The translations under genes were made by a program, and so were the position numbers. DNA of 64,000 nucleotides from Rhinopithecus roxellana (Eukaryota > Chordata > Mammalia > Primates > Cercopithecidae): NCBI RefSeq assembly GCF_007565055.1, contig NC_044557.1, forward strand, positions 78,874,595 to 78,938,594, given 5' to 3'. Under the pieces are notes generated by a model. The model saw nothing but the letters and a program-made list of their open reading frames with translations. It was not told the DNA's origin and ran no database searches. Each line of letters starts with the position of its first letter. Positions within the stretch are counted from its first letter, which is position 1. Positions 46,624-57,689 of the stretch are shown here, piece by piece.

Positions 46624-47620
46624 AGGCGGAGTCTCACTCTGTAGCCCGGACTGGAGTTCAGTGGCAGGATCTCAGCTCACTGCAAGCTCCGCCTCCCAGG
46701 TTTACGCCATTCTCCTGCCTCAGCCTCCCAAGTAGCTGGGACTACAGCCGCCCGCCACCTCGCCCGGCTAGTTTTTGTATTTTTTAGTAGAGACGGGGTT
46801 TCACCGTGTTAGCCAGGATGGTCTCGATCTCCTGACCTGGTGATCCGCCCGTCTCGGCCTCCCAAAGTGCTGGGATTACAGGCTTGAGCCACCGCGCCCG
46901 GCCTAGATTTGTCTTTTTAATCACTGTATGTAAATTAGTCACTCAGTACAGACTCTTTTTCTCTAGCTTCTTTAGTACACTATTATGGTGTACTAAATCA
47001 ATGTCATAGTGTGTGGCAATAATTTATTTTACTTGTGCTATAATAATTCATTGTAAAACTATATCAAATATTTTTATCGTGTTCTCTTAGTTGATATTTA
47101 AATTGTTTTTATGTTCTGACTATTGATAACAGAGCTTCTCTGAACATTACTGTACACATCTTTTGGTGAATTTATAAACATATTTCTGTTGGGTATGTAT
47201 TTATAAATAGAAATGCTAGGCCATAACAAATGTATGTATGCACCAGTAGTAGTAACTATCAAAGTTTCCAAAATAGTTTTATCAGATTATGTAGTGTATG
47301 TTGCTTCCAATTAATTAACATGCTGGCCAGTAAAAATATCATGTGTATTTACAGCCATTCAAATTAGTGTGCAGTTTAAATGTGCATCCTTTTGTTAATT
47401 AAGTAATTGAGCACCATTTCCATTTGTCCATTTCCATCTGGTTACTTTCTTTGGTAAAGTAACTTTATTGAGAATTATGCTCATTCTTCTACTGGATTAT
47501 TTGATTTTATTGATTGAATTAGAGGATATTTCTATGCTTTAAACATTATTTGATATTTATGAACATATACGTGTACATGTGTATATATTTGTATGTATAT
47601 ACCATAAGATATATACATGA
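46370..47620 (-). mobile_element. Old L1M 3' part, minus strand
   Basis: Plus-strand text is the reverse complement of an L1M 3' UTR and ORF2 end: TGGTGTACTAAATCAATG, AGAGCTTCTCTGAACATTAC, AGAAATGCTAGGCCATAA and CATCCTTTTGTTAATTAAG. It is split by the AluY at 46590-46903. Confidence 0.7.
46590..46903 (-). mobile_element. Young AluY of Old World monkey type
   Basis: TAGATTTGTCTTTTT at 46575-46589 and 46904-46918 is a perfect target duplication. The body ends CAGGCTTGAGCCACCGCGCC. A very long T tract (about 38) is the reverse-strand tail. Confidence 0.97.
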
Positions 47621-47881
47621 GTGTGTGTGTGTACAGTTTTTTCCTACTCTATTCCTTGTTTTTGAATAATGGAAAAGAAAACTTTTAGTAAAAAACAGCT
47701 TGATGTTAATCTACAAAAAATCTATAGTTATTTTTAAGAACCATAGATGGCCCTAAACTTGGGATTGTCTGGTATTTTTTCACTGAGAGTGTAATAATTT
47801 TTTAGAAGAATATCCAAGGGTGAGCTGCCCTTCCCATTGCATCATTTTAGAAGATTCACAATTTAAAAATGGCATCACTAT

Positions 47882-48220
47882 GCCGGGCGCGGTGGCTCAC
47901 TCCTGTAATCCCAGGACTTTGGGAGGCCGAGGAAGGCGGATCACGAGATCAGGAGATCAAAACCATAGTGGCTAACACGGTGAAACCCCGTCTCTACAAA
48001 AATACAAAAAAAAAAAAAAAAAAAAAAAAAAAAACAACTAGCTGGGCATGGTGGCTGGCACCTGTAGTCCCAGCTACTCTGGAGGCTGAGGCAGGAGAAT
48101 GGCGTGAACCTGGGAGGCGGAGGTTGCAGTGAGCCGAGATCCTGCCACTGCACTCCAGCCTGGGTGACAGAGCAAGACTCCATCTCAAAAACATCAAATA
48201 AAATAAAATAAAATAAAAAA
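47882..48220 (+). mobile_element. AluY with expanded central A tract
   Basis: The body from CCGGGCGCGGTGGCTCAC to a (TAAAA)n tail is flanked by GGCATCACTA (47871-47880) and GGCATCGCTA (48221-48230). The A-rich linker between the two Alu monomers has grown to 29 A residues (48006-48034). Confidence 0.95.
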
Positions 48221-48734
48221 GGCATCGCTAAGAATGTTAACCTTGATCACTGATTTAGGTGGTGTTTCCTAGGTTATTTCATTGTGATTAATTTTTTTTT
48301 CCTTTGTACTGTATTTCTTGTAAACAATCATTAAGTCCAGCTCACACTCAAGGAGAAGGAAATTAAGTTATATCTCCTGAAGAATGGAGTATCTGAATGT
48401 ATGTCTATGTATAAATATGTTATTTGAAATTCTACTATAATTTTTTAAATTTTCCCTAGTGTATTTATTTATTCAATCATTTATTTATATTACTACATAC
48501 TCATCAATATCTATTTTATTTTCTGGGTTATCACTTGCTATCATTATTAATTTTATATCAAGTTTTTCCAGTTTTGAAGCTTTTTCAGTTTGTCTCCTCT
48601 GTCCTTTTGATGTGCCTACGTTATTAATATATTTTTACATGCCTTAATTAATTTATTTTTCTTTCTACCATTAATTTTGTGCTTTATTTGGTTCAGCTTT
48701 TTCTATGTCTTCCCCTTTTTTCTTTCCTTTTTTA

Positions 48735-49000
48735 AAAAAGTATGTACTCGTGGGGTAGATGTGCATGTTTGTTACATGGGTGTACTGCATAGTGTTGGAA
48801 AGAGGCTTCTCATGTTACTGTCACCCAAATATTGAACATTGTATCCAATAGGCAATCTTTCAACCCTCACCCCCATCTCTTTCTTCCCCTTTTTGGAGTT
48901 CTGAGTGTCTTTTATTTCCATCTTTATATCCACGTGTATCCGCTGGTTAACTTATAACTTTCATTTATAAGTGAGAATATGTGATATTTAGTATTCCTTT
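48735..49000 (-). mobile_element. L1 3' UTR fragment nested in L1ME
   Basis: GTGGGGTAGATGTGCATGTT, CATGGGTGTACTGCATAGTG, CACCCAAATATTGAACATTG and TTTATAAGTGAGAATATGTG are the reverse complement of a younger (L1MA/PB) 3' UTR. L1ME text resumes after it. Confidence 0.65.
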
Positions 49001-49400
49001 TCTTTTTGCCGTTACAAAATGCTCTAGTTTCATATTTTATTTTCCCTGCCTTAGACCTAAAATAAGCTTTTTTTCCAAGGATCCCTGTATTATTTCCCTA
49101 TAAGGATGGTATTTAGGAACCAATATCTGGGTTGTGCTAATAGCTATTGCTATGTCACTACTGACAGGTATCCTCAGTAGAAAGAGCAAGGAAATATATG
49201 TACATATACCAACTCATGTATATTTACTTATAGTCATATAAAGAATAATATACATATATAGCCAAAGAAGTAAGATATAAAATGATTGTATAATCATATA
49301 TAATATCTATGACTATCAATATTTATCAATCTCAGTGTGTATATAGTAAAGTAAATAAGAGTTTATGCTGATATTTGTGACTCTAACACCACAGGGTTCA

Positions 49401-49513
49401 TTCTGGCTTTTTCTTTTGCTTGCTTCTTACTCTCTGAGAAACTTCACTCATTATCTACCAATAATTTACCTATTTGTTCAATCCTCCAATACAAACAAAT
49501 CTAGTATGTCAAG
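49401..49513. other. Short unclassified gap
   Basis: Pyrimidine-rich non-coding sequence before the Alu. Confidence 0.3.
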
Positions 49514-49529
49514 TAGTTTCAGAATTTCT

Positions 49530-49836
49530 TTTTTTTTTTCTTTTTTTTTTTTTTGAGATGGAGTCTCACTCTGTCGCCCAGGCTGGAGTGCAGTAACCGA
49601 ATCTCAGCTCACTGCAAGCTCAGCCTCTCGGGTTAACGCCATTCTCCTGCTTCAGCCTCCTGAGTAGCTGGGACTACAGGCGCCCGCCACCACGCCAGGC
49701 TAGTTTTGTGTATTTTTTTAGTAGAGAAGGGGTTTCACCATGTTAGCCAGGATGGTCTCGATCTCCTGACCTCGTGATCCGCCCGTGTCGGCCTCCCAAA
49801 GTGCTGGGATTACAGGCTTGAGCCACCGCACCTGGC
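49530..49836 (-). mobile_element. AluY of Old World monkey type
   Basis: The 16-bp target duplication TAGTTTCAGAATTTCT is present at 49514-49529 and 49837-49852. The body carries CAGGCTTGAGCC and ends GCACCTGGC. The reverse-strand tail is interrupted by one C. Confidence 0.97.
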
Positions 49837-50165
49837 TAGTTTCAGAATTTCTAAACCAATATCTTCCTGGAGTTTATTTCAGCAACTTTTCTTGATGTCT
49901 CTGTTCTCTGATGTGTTATAGCTTTGTTGACTATCTGGCCTCTTTTGGATTTTAGCGTGAGAGTATGATGAAGATCTCTTTCAATAGTTTACACTAAACT
50001 GGAAATTTCTATTTTTTATTTTTATATGAGTAATTAAACCATAATTTTCAGCCATTTTTCTTTTGTCATATATATTTAAGGCTACTCTCTTAAGTACCAC
50101 TGTCTCTATCCTAGTTTTAGTAAACAAATGTTTTCTTTTTTTTCCCCCACTTTTAGAATTCTACA

Positions 50166-50198
50166 GTTTCTTTCTTTCTTTCTTTTCTTTCTTTCTTT

Positions 50199-50269
<71 letters not shown>

Positions 50270-50288
50270 TATTTCTTTCTCTCTGTCT
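50166..50288. repeat. (TTTC)n microsatellite at an L1 tail
   Basis: About 120 bp of TTTC units with a few slipped units borders the 3' end of the L1 at 50289. It probably grew from that element's poly(A) tail. Confidence 0.95.
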
Positions 50289-50655
50289 TTTAATAATTTA
50301 AATTCTGGGATACATGTGCAGAGCGTGCTGTTCTACTACATAGGTATACATGTGCCATGGTGGTTTGCTGCACCCATCAACCCATCATCTACATTACATA
50401 TTTCTACTAATGCTAACCTACCCTAGTCTCCCACCCCCTGACAGGCCCCGGTGTGTGATGTTCCCCTCCCTGTGTCCTTGTGTTCTCATTGTTCAACTCC
50501 CATTTATGAGTGAGAACATGCGGTGTTTGGTTTTCTGTTCCTGTGTTAATTTGCTGAGAATGATGCTTTCCGGCTTCATTCATGTCCCTACAAAGGACAT
50601 GAACTCATCCTTTTTTATGGCCGCATAGTATTCCATGGTGTATATGTACCACATT
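50289..50655 (-). mobile_element. Young L1 (L1PA-type) 3' end, strongly 5'-truncated
   Basis: The reverse complement of a well-preserved L1PA 3' UTR and ORF2 end: ATAGGTATACATGTGCCATG, TGTGATGTTCCCCTCCCTGT, GAGAACATGCGGTGTTTGG and TAGTATTCCATGGTGTATAT. Low divergence compared with the other L1 pieces here makes it the youngest L1 in the window. Confidence 0.9.
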
Positions 50656-50808
50656 TTTTTTTTAGCAATTGTTTCTAATTATTAAAATAAAATTATACTT
50701 TTATTGATATGCTGACTTATTATGCCGTAGGCTGTGTGTAAACCTACATATTAAAATTCAATCTTATGTACATTTCTAGTTATCTTTGCGTTACAGTATA
50801 AGTTCAGG

Positions 50809-51333
50809 AGGTAGGTAGTGCAAATGAGTATAAGAACATTTCCAGACATTGATAATCATGATTATCAAAAGACAAAAACAAAAACTATTTGCAGTGTCAT
50901 ATTGTGGTTAGGAATTAATTTCAGAGACAGATCATTTGAGTTTAAATCTTAAGTTTAATTTTATTGTCCCACCTACTAGCTATGAGATATTGAGCAATTA
51001 CTTAATTTCTCTGATCCCCAAATTTCTGATCTCCAAAATTTAAGTAGGAGAGATACTTAACTCATTGGACTGTTGTGAAGTAAATGGGTTATTATTTTTA
51101 AAACATCTTAAAATCATTCATTGAAGATAGCAAATATTATATAAAAGTGTCTTAAATTAATTTTAAATTCTAAGAAAAAATAATATGTAAGTATTATATA
51201 AGAGCACATTTGCTTGGGTAGCTTGAAAAATTTTTGAAGTTGACTCCTCTATATTTTGGACATTTTACAAGATTCATACTTTGTTTTATTATAATGATAA
51301 AGGAAATACTAGAATTTGCGTGCTGCCTGCGAT
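50809..51333 (+). repeat. Local direct duplication containing a MIR, copy 1 (partner 54101-54615)
   Basis: From AGGTAGGTAGTGCAAATGAG to ATACTAGAATT...GCTGCCTGC this matches 54101-54615 in order and orientation. A MIR (about 50895-51165) with CTATGAGATATTGAGCAATT and TCTGATCTCCAAAATTTAAG lies inside both copies, and non-MIR sequence on both sides of it is also shared. This shows duplication of a segment, not two MIR insertions. Confidence 0.95.
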
Positions 51334-52193
51334 CAAAGAATATATTTTGGTTGATTCCAATCTTTTGATTTCTATCTCTATATTTTGATGTAGTTTACAC
51401 TGAGTTTTGTGTTTTATGTGCTTGAAAAATGTTTATTGCATATTTATGGTAAAAGCTCTGTGTATATTAAAAGGTAAATTATATTAGTAACGTTGCAAGC
51501 TCATTTATATTTTTACTGACATTTCTTCTGCAAATTCTGTGTACCTCTAATAAGAGTGTTTAAATCACCTTATATAGTAGTTTTCTTTCTTTTCTTCTTT
51601 TTAATTAACTTTTGTTTTATTGTTGTTTGTTGCTTTATATATTTGGAAACATGCTGTTAAATGCAGAAATTTTAGAATGGATGGAATAAATCTTTCAACA
51701 ATATAAATCATCTTCTTAATCTCTAGTGATTAAATTTCCTTGATATCTCTTATATGTTATCATAATATAGATACATTAACCTTCTTTTGGAAAATTAATT
51801 TCAATTTTTTTACCTTAATTTTTTTGCATGCCACATCTATTGTATTGATTATGCACAGTCTACACTTGAGTATTATGTATTTAGCAACTTGATTATAATT
51901 AGAGTATTTCATGCATATATACATACTCTAATCTGTAACTTATTAAGTGCTTTAAATTTGTGCCACCTGATTTGTATACACGCTTTCTCATTTCTTGAAT
52001 GTTTTGATTAATTATTTTGAAATTTCCTGTTTTTCTTATGTTTAGTAATTTTCTACAAATTAAAAATTTTAACCTTGTTTTATCAAATACAAATATTAAC
52101 TGGCAATTTTACACTTGTCAACAGAAAATATCAGAAACCTAGGATATTTTAACTCTCTAATCTGATTCTGTTCCTTCCAATGCCCCACACTCT
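51334..52193. other. Unclassified AT-rich sequence
   Basis: Non-coding. About 51550-52100 may be very old L1 3' sequence, but I could not place it. Confidence 0.4.
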
Positions 52194-52199
52194 GCATTC

Positions 52200-52207
52200 T
52201 TTTTTTT

Positions 52208-52267
<60 letters not shown>

Positions 52268-52576
52268 TTTTTTCTTTCCTTTCTTTCTTTTTTTTTGAGG
52301 CAGAGTCTCTCTGTTGCTCAGGAGGCTGGAGTGTAGTAGCGCCACCTCGGCTCACTGCAACCTCCACCTCCCGGGTTCAAGCAATTCTCATACCTCAGCC
52401 TCCCTAGTAGCTGGGACTAGAGGCACAAGCCACCATGCCCGGCCAATTTTTGTATTTTTAGTACACAAAGGGTTTCATCATGTTGACCAGGCTAGTCTCG
52501 AACTCCTGACCTCAAATGATCTGCATGTGTTGGCCTCCCAAAGAGGTGGGATTACAGGAGTGAGGCACAGCACCAG
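52200..52576 (-). mobile_element. Alu (AluS/J-like) with a tail expanded into (TTTC)n
   Basis: GCATTC at 52194-52199 and 52577-52582 is the target duplication. The reverse-strand tail at 52200-52292 has become an almost pure TTTC array. The body from TTGAGGCAGAGTCTCTCTGT is diverged. Confidence 0.92.
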
Positions 52577-52815
52577 GCATTCCGCACTCTTCTGCCAACC
52601 CCCTTTGATTCATTGAGGATGGTACAATCCTCAAGATGAGTGTTACTATGTTGACGACATAAACGTACATGTACAAACTGCTTCAAGCTCATTAATATAT
52701 TGATACTTCTAACAACATAATACTTTAAAAATTATAGTTTATTTTTAATCAAAGTAGCAAAACAAAACAAAAATATAAATCCTTCATGTGTGAACTCAAT
52801 TTTTAGTATTACATG

Positions 52816-52817
<2 letters not shown>

Positions 52818-52873
<56 letters not shown>
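52818..52873. repeat. (CA)n(GA)n compound microsatellite
   Basis: About 17 CA units pass directly into about 11 GA units. Confidence 0.97.
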
Positions 52874-54100
52874 ACTATGTGTGGATACAGCTTTATAATT
52901 TGGGGACATATTGCCACAGTATTGAGTGGGTACATTTTGGTGTTTCTTCTGTCTCCTCAGGTAAGGTATTTGGTTCTCCTTCATGAACATAAGCAGAAAT
53001 ATCATTGTTTGGTAACTTGCTTTGCATGCATAGAAGTCTGGAAAAAGGGCAATCATTTTGCTACTATAGATTGCTGCTAGAAGCGTGTCATGAGACACCC
53101 TCTGTCTGACACACTACTCAGGGTGTTGGAGAGTGGCTACAAATCCTCAATAACAATGGCTTCCTGAGTTTTTCAGATTTAGTTTTTTCATCATGGCAGC
53201 ATCTAAGAACAATGATCTGTAGAGAAGCAACAGGAGACAAAATCAAGAGCCCAGAGAAAGTAATAGCTGAATCGAGGAACATCAATGTCGTCTAATCAAG
53301 GAGAGAAAGTGGGTCAGACATCATATGGAGATCTATGGACTGGAAAGGAAGATGGAACAATAAATACATGAGAAACCAGAAGAGTAGAACATGTCTTAGA
53401 GATTTAGAAATATTAGTAATAGAAAATCAACATTACTTAAGATAATATGGAACAATTAATTAAAAATACACTATATTATTTCTCTAAATGGGAGGTCATG
53501 TTACATGTTCCACTCCAACATTGGGAATTAAGTTTGCAACCCTAGAATTTCATGGACTATCAATGAGAATTAGAGGTAAGGGAGAATGGAGGCAAGTGAA
53601 GCAAGAAACAGCAAAACATACTGGAAAATGTTCCATTTTTGTAAGAAGACCCAAAAAATCTGATGAAACACTTCACAGTTATATAAAACATCATTCTAAA
53701 CTGTTTTAATTGATTTTTTTTAGCAGAAAATGTCAGACTGTACTTTTCCTGATGCTGTGTGAACTTCGCTCAATTATAAGCTCAAGTGTCAGAATGAAAT
53801 TTATTCAGACATAATACATACAATTTAAACAAGTAGAATAGTCTGTCCACTCAACCATTCATTCATTTATTCATTCAAAATTATTTATTGAGAACCAGAT
53901 CATGCAGGGTTCTGCAGACCATTTTAAGGGATTCAGCTTTATCATTTGGTGTGAATTTTGTCATGCGAAGGAAGGACTATGGATATATTTATGTCCTTGT
54001 TAGGAAACCATGGTAACATTTTCATTCATTCAGTAATATAGTTTGTCAATATTTAAAATAGCTGTCTCGAGTGCATTTGAAAGCAATAAGAAAAGAGGGA
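52874..54100. other. Unclassified sequence
   Basis: No gene was recognised. About 53850-53935 (CATTCATTTATTCATTCAAA, then TTATTTATTGAGAACCAG) resembles the reverse of an L2/MIR tail. Reading frames are under 100 codons, and one of those reads through the CA/GA array. Confidence 0.45.
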
Positions 54101-54615
54101 AGGTAGGTAGTGCAAATGAGTATAAGAACATTTCCATACACTGACAATCATGATTGTCAAAACACAAAAATAACTTGCAGTGTGGCATTGTGGCTAGGAA
54201 TTAATTCCAGAGACAGTTCATTTGAGTTTAAATCTTGTTTAATTTTATTTTCCCACCTATTAGCTATGAGATCTCAGGCAATTATTTAACTTCTCTGATC
54301 CTCGAATTTCTGATCTCCAAAATTCAGGTAGGAGAAATACTTAACTCATTGGGTTGTTATGAAGTTTAATGGGTTATTATTTTTAAAATTCTTGAAATCA
54401 TTAACTGAGGATACTGTTATATATATGTGTCTTAAATTAATTTTAAATTGTAAAAAAACACATAAGTATTATGAAGAGTAAATTTGCTTGTGTAACTTGA
54501 AAAGTTTTTGAAGATGACTCCTCTGTATTGTGGACATTTTACAAGATTCATACTTTGTTTTATTAGAATGATGAAGGAAATACTAGAATTCATCAGCTGC
54601 CTGCCTGCCTGTGAT
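54101..54615 (+). repeat. Local direct duplication containing a MIR, copy 2 (partner 50809-51333)
   Basis: The start offset from copy 1 is about 3.29 kb. Substitutions are scattered over the whole length and several short indels are present, so the duplication is not recent. A CTGCCTGCCTGCCTG expansion marks the right end. Confidence 0.95.
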
Positions 54616-55424
54616 ATAAATAGCTTTCATAAACATAATAATAAGAGTAATCTTCCTTTTATAAATATTTTGCACTGATGTAGCATAATTTTTTTATTTA
54701 AATGTTTAGATATGAACATATTTATTATATAGAACAATGCTAACATATATTCAAGTGTAAAAAAAGTAAAAAATTATTTTTATTTATGTGTTTACATGTT
54801 AAAATAATCATTTAAATTTATTCTTGTATGTAAAATATAAAAGCATGAAAATATATAATATATACAATTATTATACAAATAATACATTAACTCAAAAGGC
54901 CATTGTGATGGCAAAAATATCTGTGATTGTTTTTGAAAAATTATATGATTTAGATATGATCAAGTTACTTCTTCTCAGAGAATTAAAACCAAAATCAGGA
55001 TATTATATTTTTTGCTGCCTTATAGTAGAAACTATTTCTTTATTAAGCAATTCATAAGTCATTATAATTTTCATATTTTTTCTTGTTTTTTTGAATTAAA
55101 ATTTCTATATCAATTGAAATATCAATTAAAATTTCTCTATCAGTTCTTTCATAGGTTAAATTCTTGCTTTATGAAAAATACTAGTTTGGTATTAAAATTG
55201 TTGTAATATAATCAGAAGGATATTGTTATTTTTTAAATTTTAGAGATAGAAGTACTGTCCTTAAAATAAAGTTAAAGATTAAATTGAAGTTAGTTTCTGG
55301 AAATCTGTATCTCCATACGCTGAAACTGTTCATAAAGTTATTCTTGTAAATTGATATTATTCTTAACAAAACTTTGCATGCATAGGCAGGCTTTCTCTAT
55401 TCATATTTATTTTTGTTGTATAAC
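54616..55424. other. Unclassified AT-rich sequence
   Basis: The short triplicated phrase ATCAATTGAAAT/ATCAATTAAAAT lies at 55105-55130. No gene was recognised. Confidence 0.4.
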
Positions 55425-55439
55425 TAGATAGATAGATAA

Positions 55440-55492
<53 letters not shown>

Positions 55493-55497
55493 CAGAT
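55425..55497. repeat. (GATA)n microsatellite
   Basis: About 18 units with one GATAAATA interruption near the left end and GACA at the right end. Such arrays are usually length-polymorphic. Confidence 0.98.
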
Positions 55498-56599
55498 ATT
55501 CCTTATTCTGAATGACCTTCACTTACGACTTTTTACTTACCTGGAAATTTAGCCAAAATGTATCTCAGAGAGTGATGACATTCCTAGACTCTTTGTACTA
55601 CCTTAAGATAACTCCAGATTATCAACTAATTCTACTAATGGGGTCCCTGAGATCTAAAATGATATAGGTAATGTGCTCAATAATGAGATTCCTATGAAAA
55701 TCAGTCATGTTAAGTAGAGAATAACTTGACCTTTCAAGATCACTCTAAGATATCTAGTCCTAGAAATACATTTCATTAGATGAAATATTAACAGTTTCTG
55801 AGGTAGTTCCAATAAACATAGTCCTGCTTCTGTTATGGCTGAATAACTCCTAACAGAGTAGCCCTCTTGCAGGTGATAACTACAAACTCTGGACAAATTA
55901 TTAGAAAGAGTAATTTGAGGGAATTGTATGATGAACAAAAGGAGAAAAATTTTGGAGGTAGTGTCAATGCTTTGAAAAACAGATATTGGATCATAAGAGA
56001 AACATGTTTTATGGTGTCTGCTCTGAGAACAGGCCACAGTCTGGCATATGGCAAAACAATGAAAAGCATATTAATTGAAAATAAAAATGTACTAGATGAA
56101 TTAAATATTAGTGTATATATCACAGGAGAGATACCTTATCAACTCTAGTGTAGGTCTGAAGAAATCAAATTAAACTCATTGAAAAAAGAGGATAAAATAC
56201 AAATGTAAAAAAGAAAAAAGAGAATGAAGTTGGATAGAACTTCTACTTCAGGATAAGCTGCAGAGACGTGGTGCTTCTACTAGTAAAAAGCTATGGGTGA
56301 ATTAAAAATTGACAGGGAAGGACTTTCCCTTGGTAGATCTCTTACTAGAACCTCCTACCTCTTGGAAGATACCATTAAGATACTTTATGCTACTTTTGGA
56401 TACAAAATATGAGGAACTCAAGATTAAAAAGAAAAACAAAAGTCTAGTCAAGCAAAAGTAAGCAAATGGAAAAAAAAAACGTAAAGACAATGGAGAGCTA
56501 TTAGGAGAAAATGTTTCAGGAAATAAAGGGAGAAGAAATTATTTTAAAAGTCCATGTAAATAAAATGGATATATAACAGTTATAATGAGAAAAATATAT
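55498..56599. other. Unclassified sequence
   Basis: Reading frames of 93-110 codons overlap on both strands at 55705-56148 and show no domain. Their mirror-image overlap is typical of chance openness. Confidence 0.4.
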
Positions 56600-57335
56600 A
56601 CAACATCCTGCATAGACACAAAAACCCTTTGACGATATTAACAAATTATAAATATATAATTATAAAATACATATGACAATATGTAAGAAGTAGGATACAG
56701 TCTCAAACATTTCAATGGCAAGTAAAATACCCTACAATTAACATGACACTTAATAGAAAAAGATCAAATTATATTTCTCTCAGATCAGGAATGTGACAAG
56801 TATGATCACTCTTACCAAATCTAGTAAAGCCTTGTACTGGAGAGACCATCCAGTGCAAAAAGGTTAGAAAAAAAATGAAAGTCATAAACATATGTATGAA
56901 AGAAACAAAATTATCTCCTTATGTATATTGCTTACATAGAATAAAATCTGAAAGAAATGTCTAACAGAACTAATAAGTGAATTAGCCCTGTCCAGAAAAA
57001 GTTAATATGTAGAAATCAGTTGTATTTTTATTTTACTAGAAGATGTAAAATTTAAAATATTTATTCAGAATAGCACCTAAAAGACAAAAAAAAAAAAAAA
57101 AAAAAGTATACCAGAAACACATTTATAAAAGATGTGGAACATATCTACTTGAAGTGAATATTATAACATATTGTTGATAAAATTTTTAAAAGATCTAAAC
57201 AAACAAAGAGACACACCGTGATTGGTAGATTTAATATTGTGAAGATAACAATACTTTCCAAACTGAATTACAGAGTCATAGCAATCAAAAGACAAAGTGA
57301 AGCTGACTCTTCTGCAAGATCATTTTGTAAGTGTG
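56600..57335 (+). mobile_element. Ancient L1M ORF2 remnant
   Basis: Text matches the ORF2 C-terminal half: TAACATGACACTTAATAGAA, CTCTCAGATCAGGAATGTG, GTAGAAATCAGTTGTATTTT and AATTACAGAGTCATAGCAAT. An A tract lies at 57088-57107. The frame is lost. Confidence 0.7.
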
Positions 57336-57338
57336 CAG

Positions 57339-57340
57339 TT

Positions 57341-57379
<39 letters not shown>

Positions 57380-57665
57380 TTGAGACAGAGTCTTTCTCTT
57401 GTCACCCAGGCTGGAGTGAAGTGGCCCAATCTTGACTCACTGCAAACTCCACTTCCTGGGTTCAAGCGATTCTCCTGCCTCAGCCTCCTGAGTAGCTGGG
57501 ACTACAGGTGCACACCACCATATCCAGCTAATATTTTGTATTTTTAGTAGAGACGAAGTTTCACCATGTTACCCAGGCTGGTCTGAAACTCCTGACCTCA
57601 GGCGATCAACCCACCGCAGCCTCCCAAACTGCTAGGATTACAGGCGTGAGCCACCGTGCCTGGCC
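57339..57665 (-). mobile_element. AluS-like with (TTTA)n tail
   Basis: A (TTTA) array of about ten units (57339-57380) replaces the reverse-strand tail. The body ends GAGCCACCGTGCCTGGCC. AGTTTTATTT and AGTTTTACTT flank it as a near-perfect target duplication. Confidence 0.93.
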
Positions 57666-57689
57666 AAGTTTTACTTTTAATTATTATTC

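Larger units (their letters stand above)
47740..49400 (-). mobile_element. L1ME-like 3' UTR, minus strand, with nested insertions
   Basis: Reverse-complement L1ME text: TAAGAATGTTAACCTTGATC, TTATTTATTCAATCATTTAT, AAAATGCTCTAGTTTCATAT and AGGATGGTATTTAGGAACC. Interrupted by AluY at 47882-48220 and by a younger L1 tail at about 48735-49000. The same family is represented at 57690-59400. Confidence 0.7.

Noticed and set aside
50166..50288. Tandem arrays considered as CRISPR or satellite
   Set aside because: Simple 4-bp units without spacers in a primate genome; these are microsatellites.
55705..56148. Overlapping 93-110 codon frames on both strands
   Set aside because: Mirror-image openness, no splice or start context, and no recognisable motif. 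Most likely chance.
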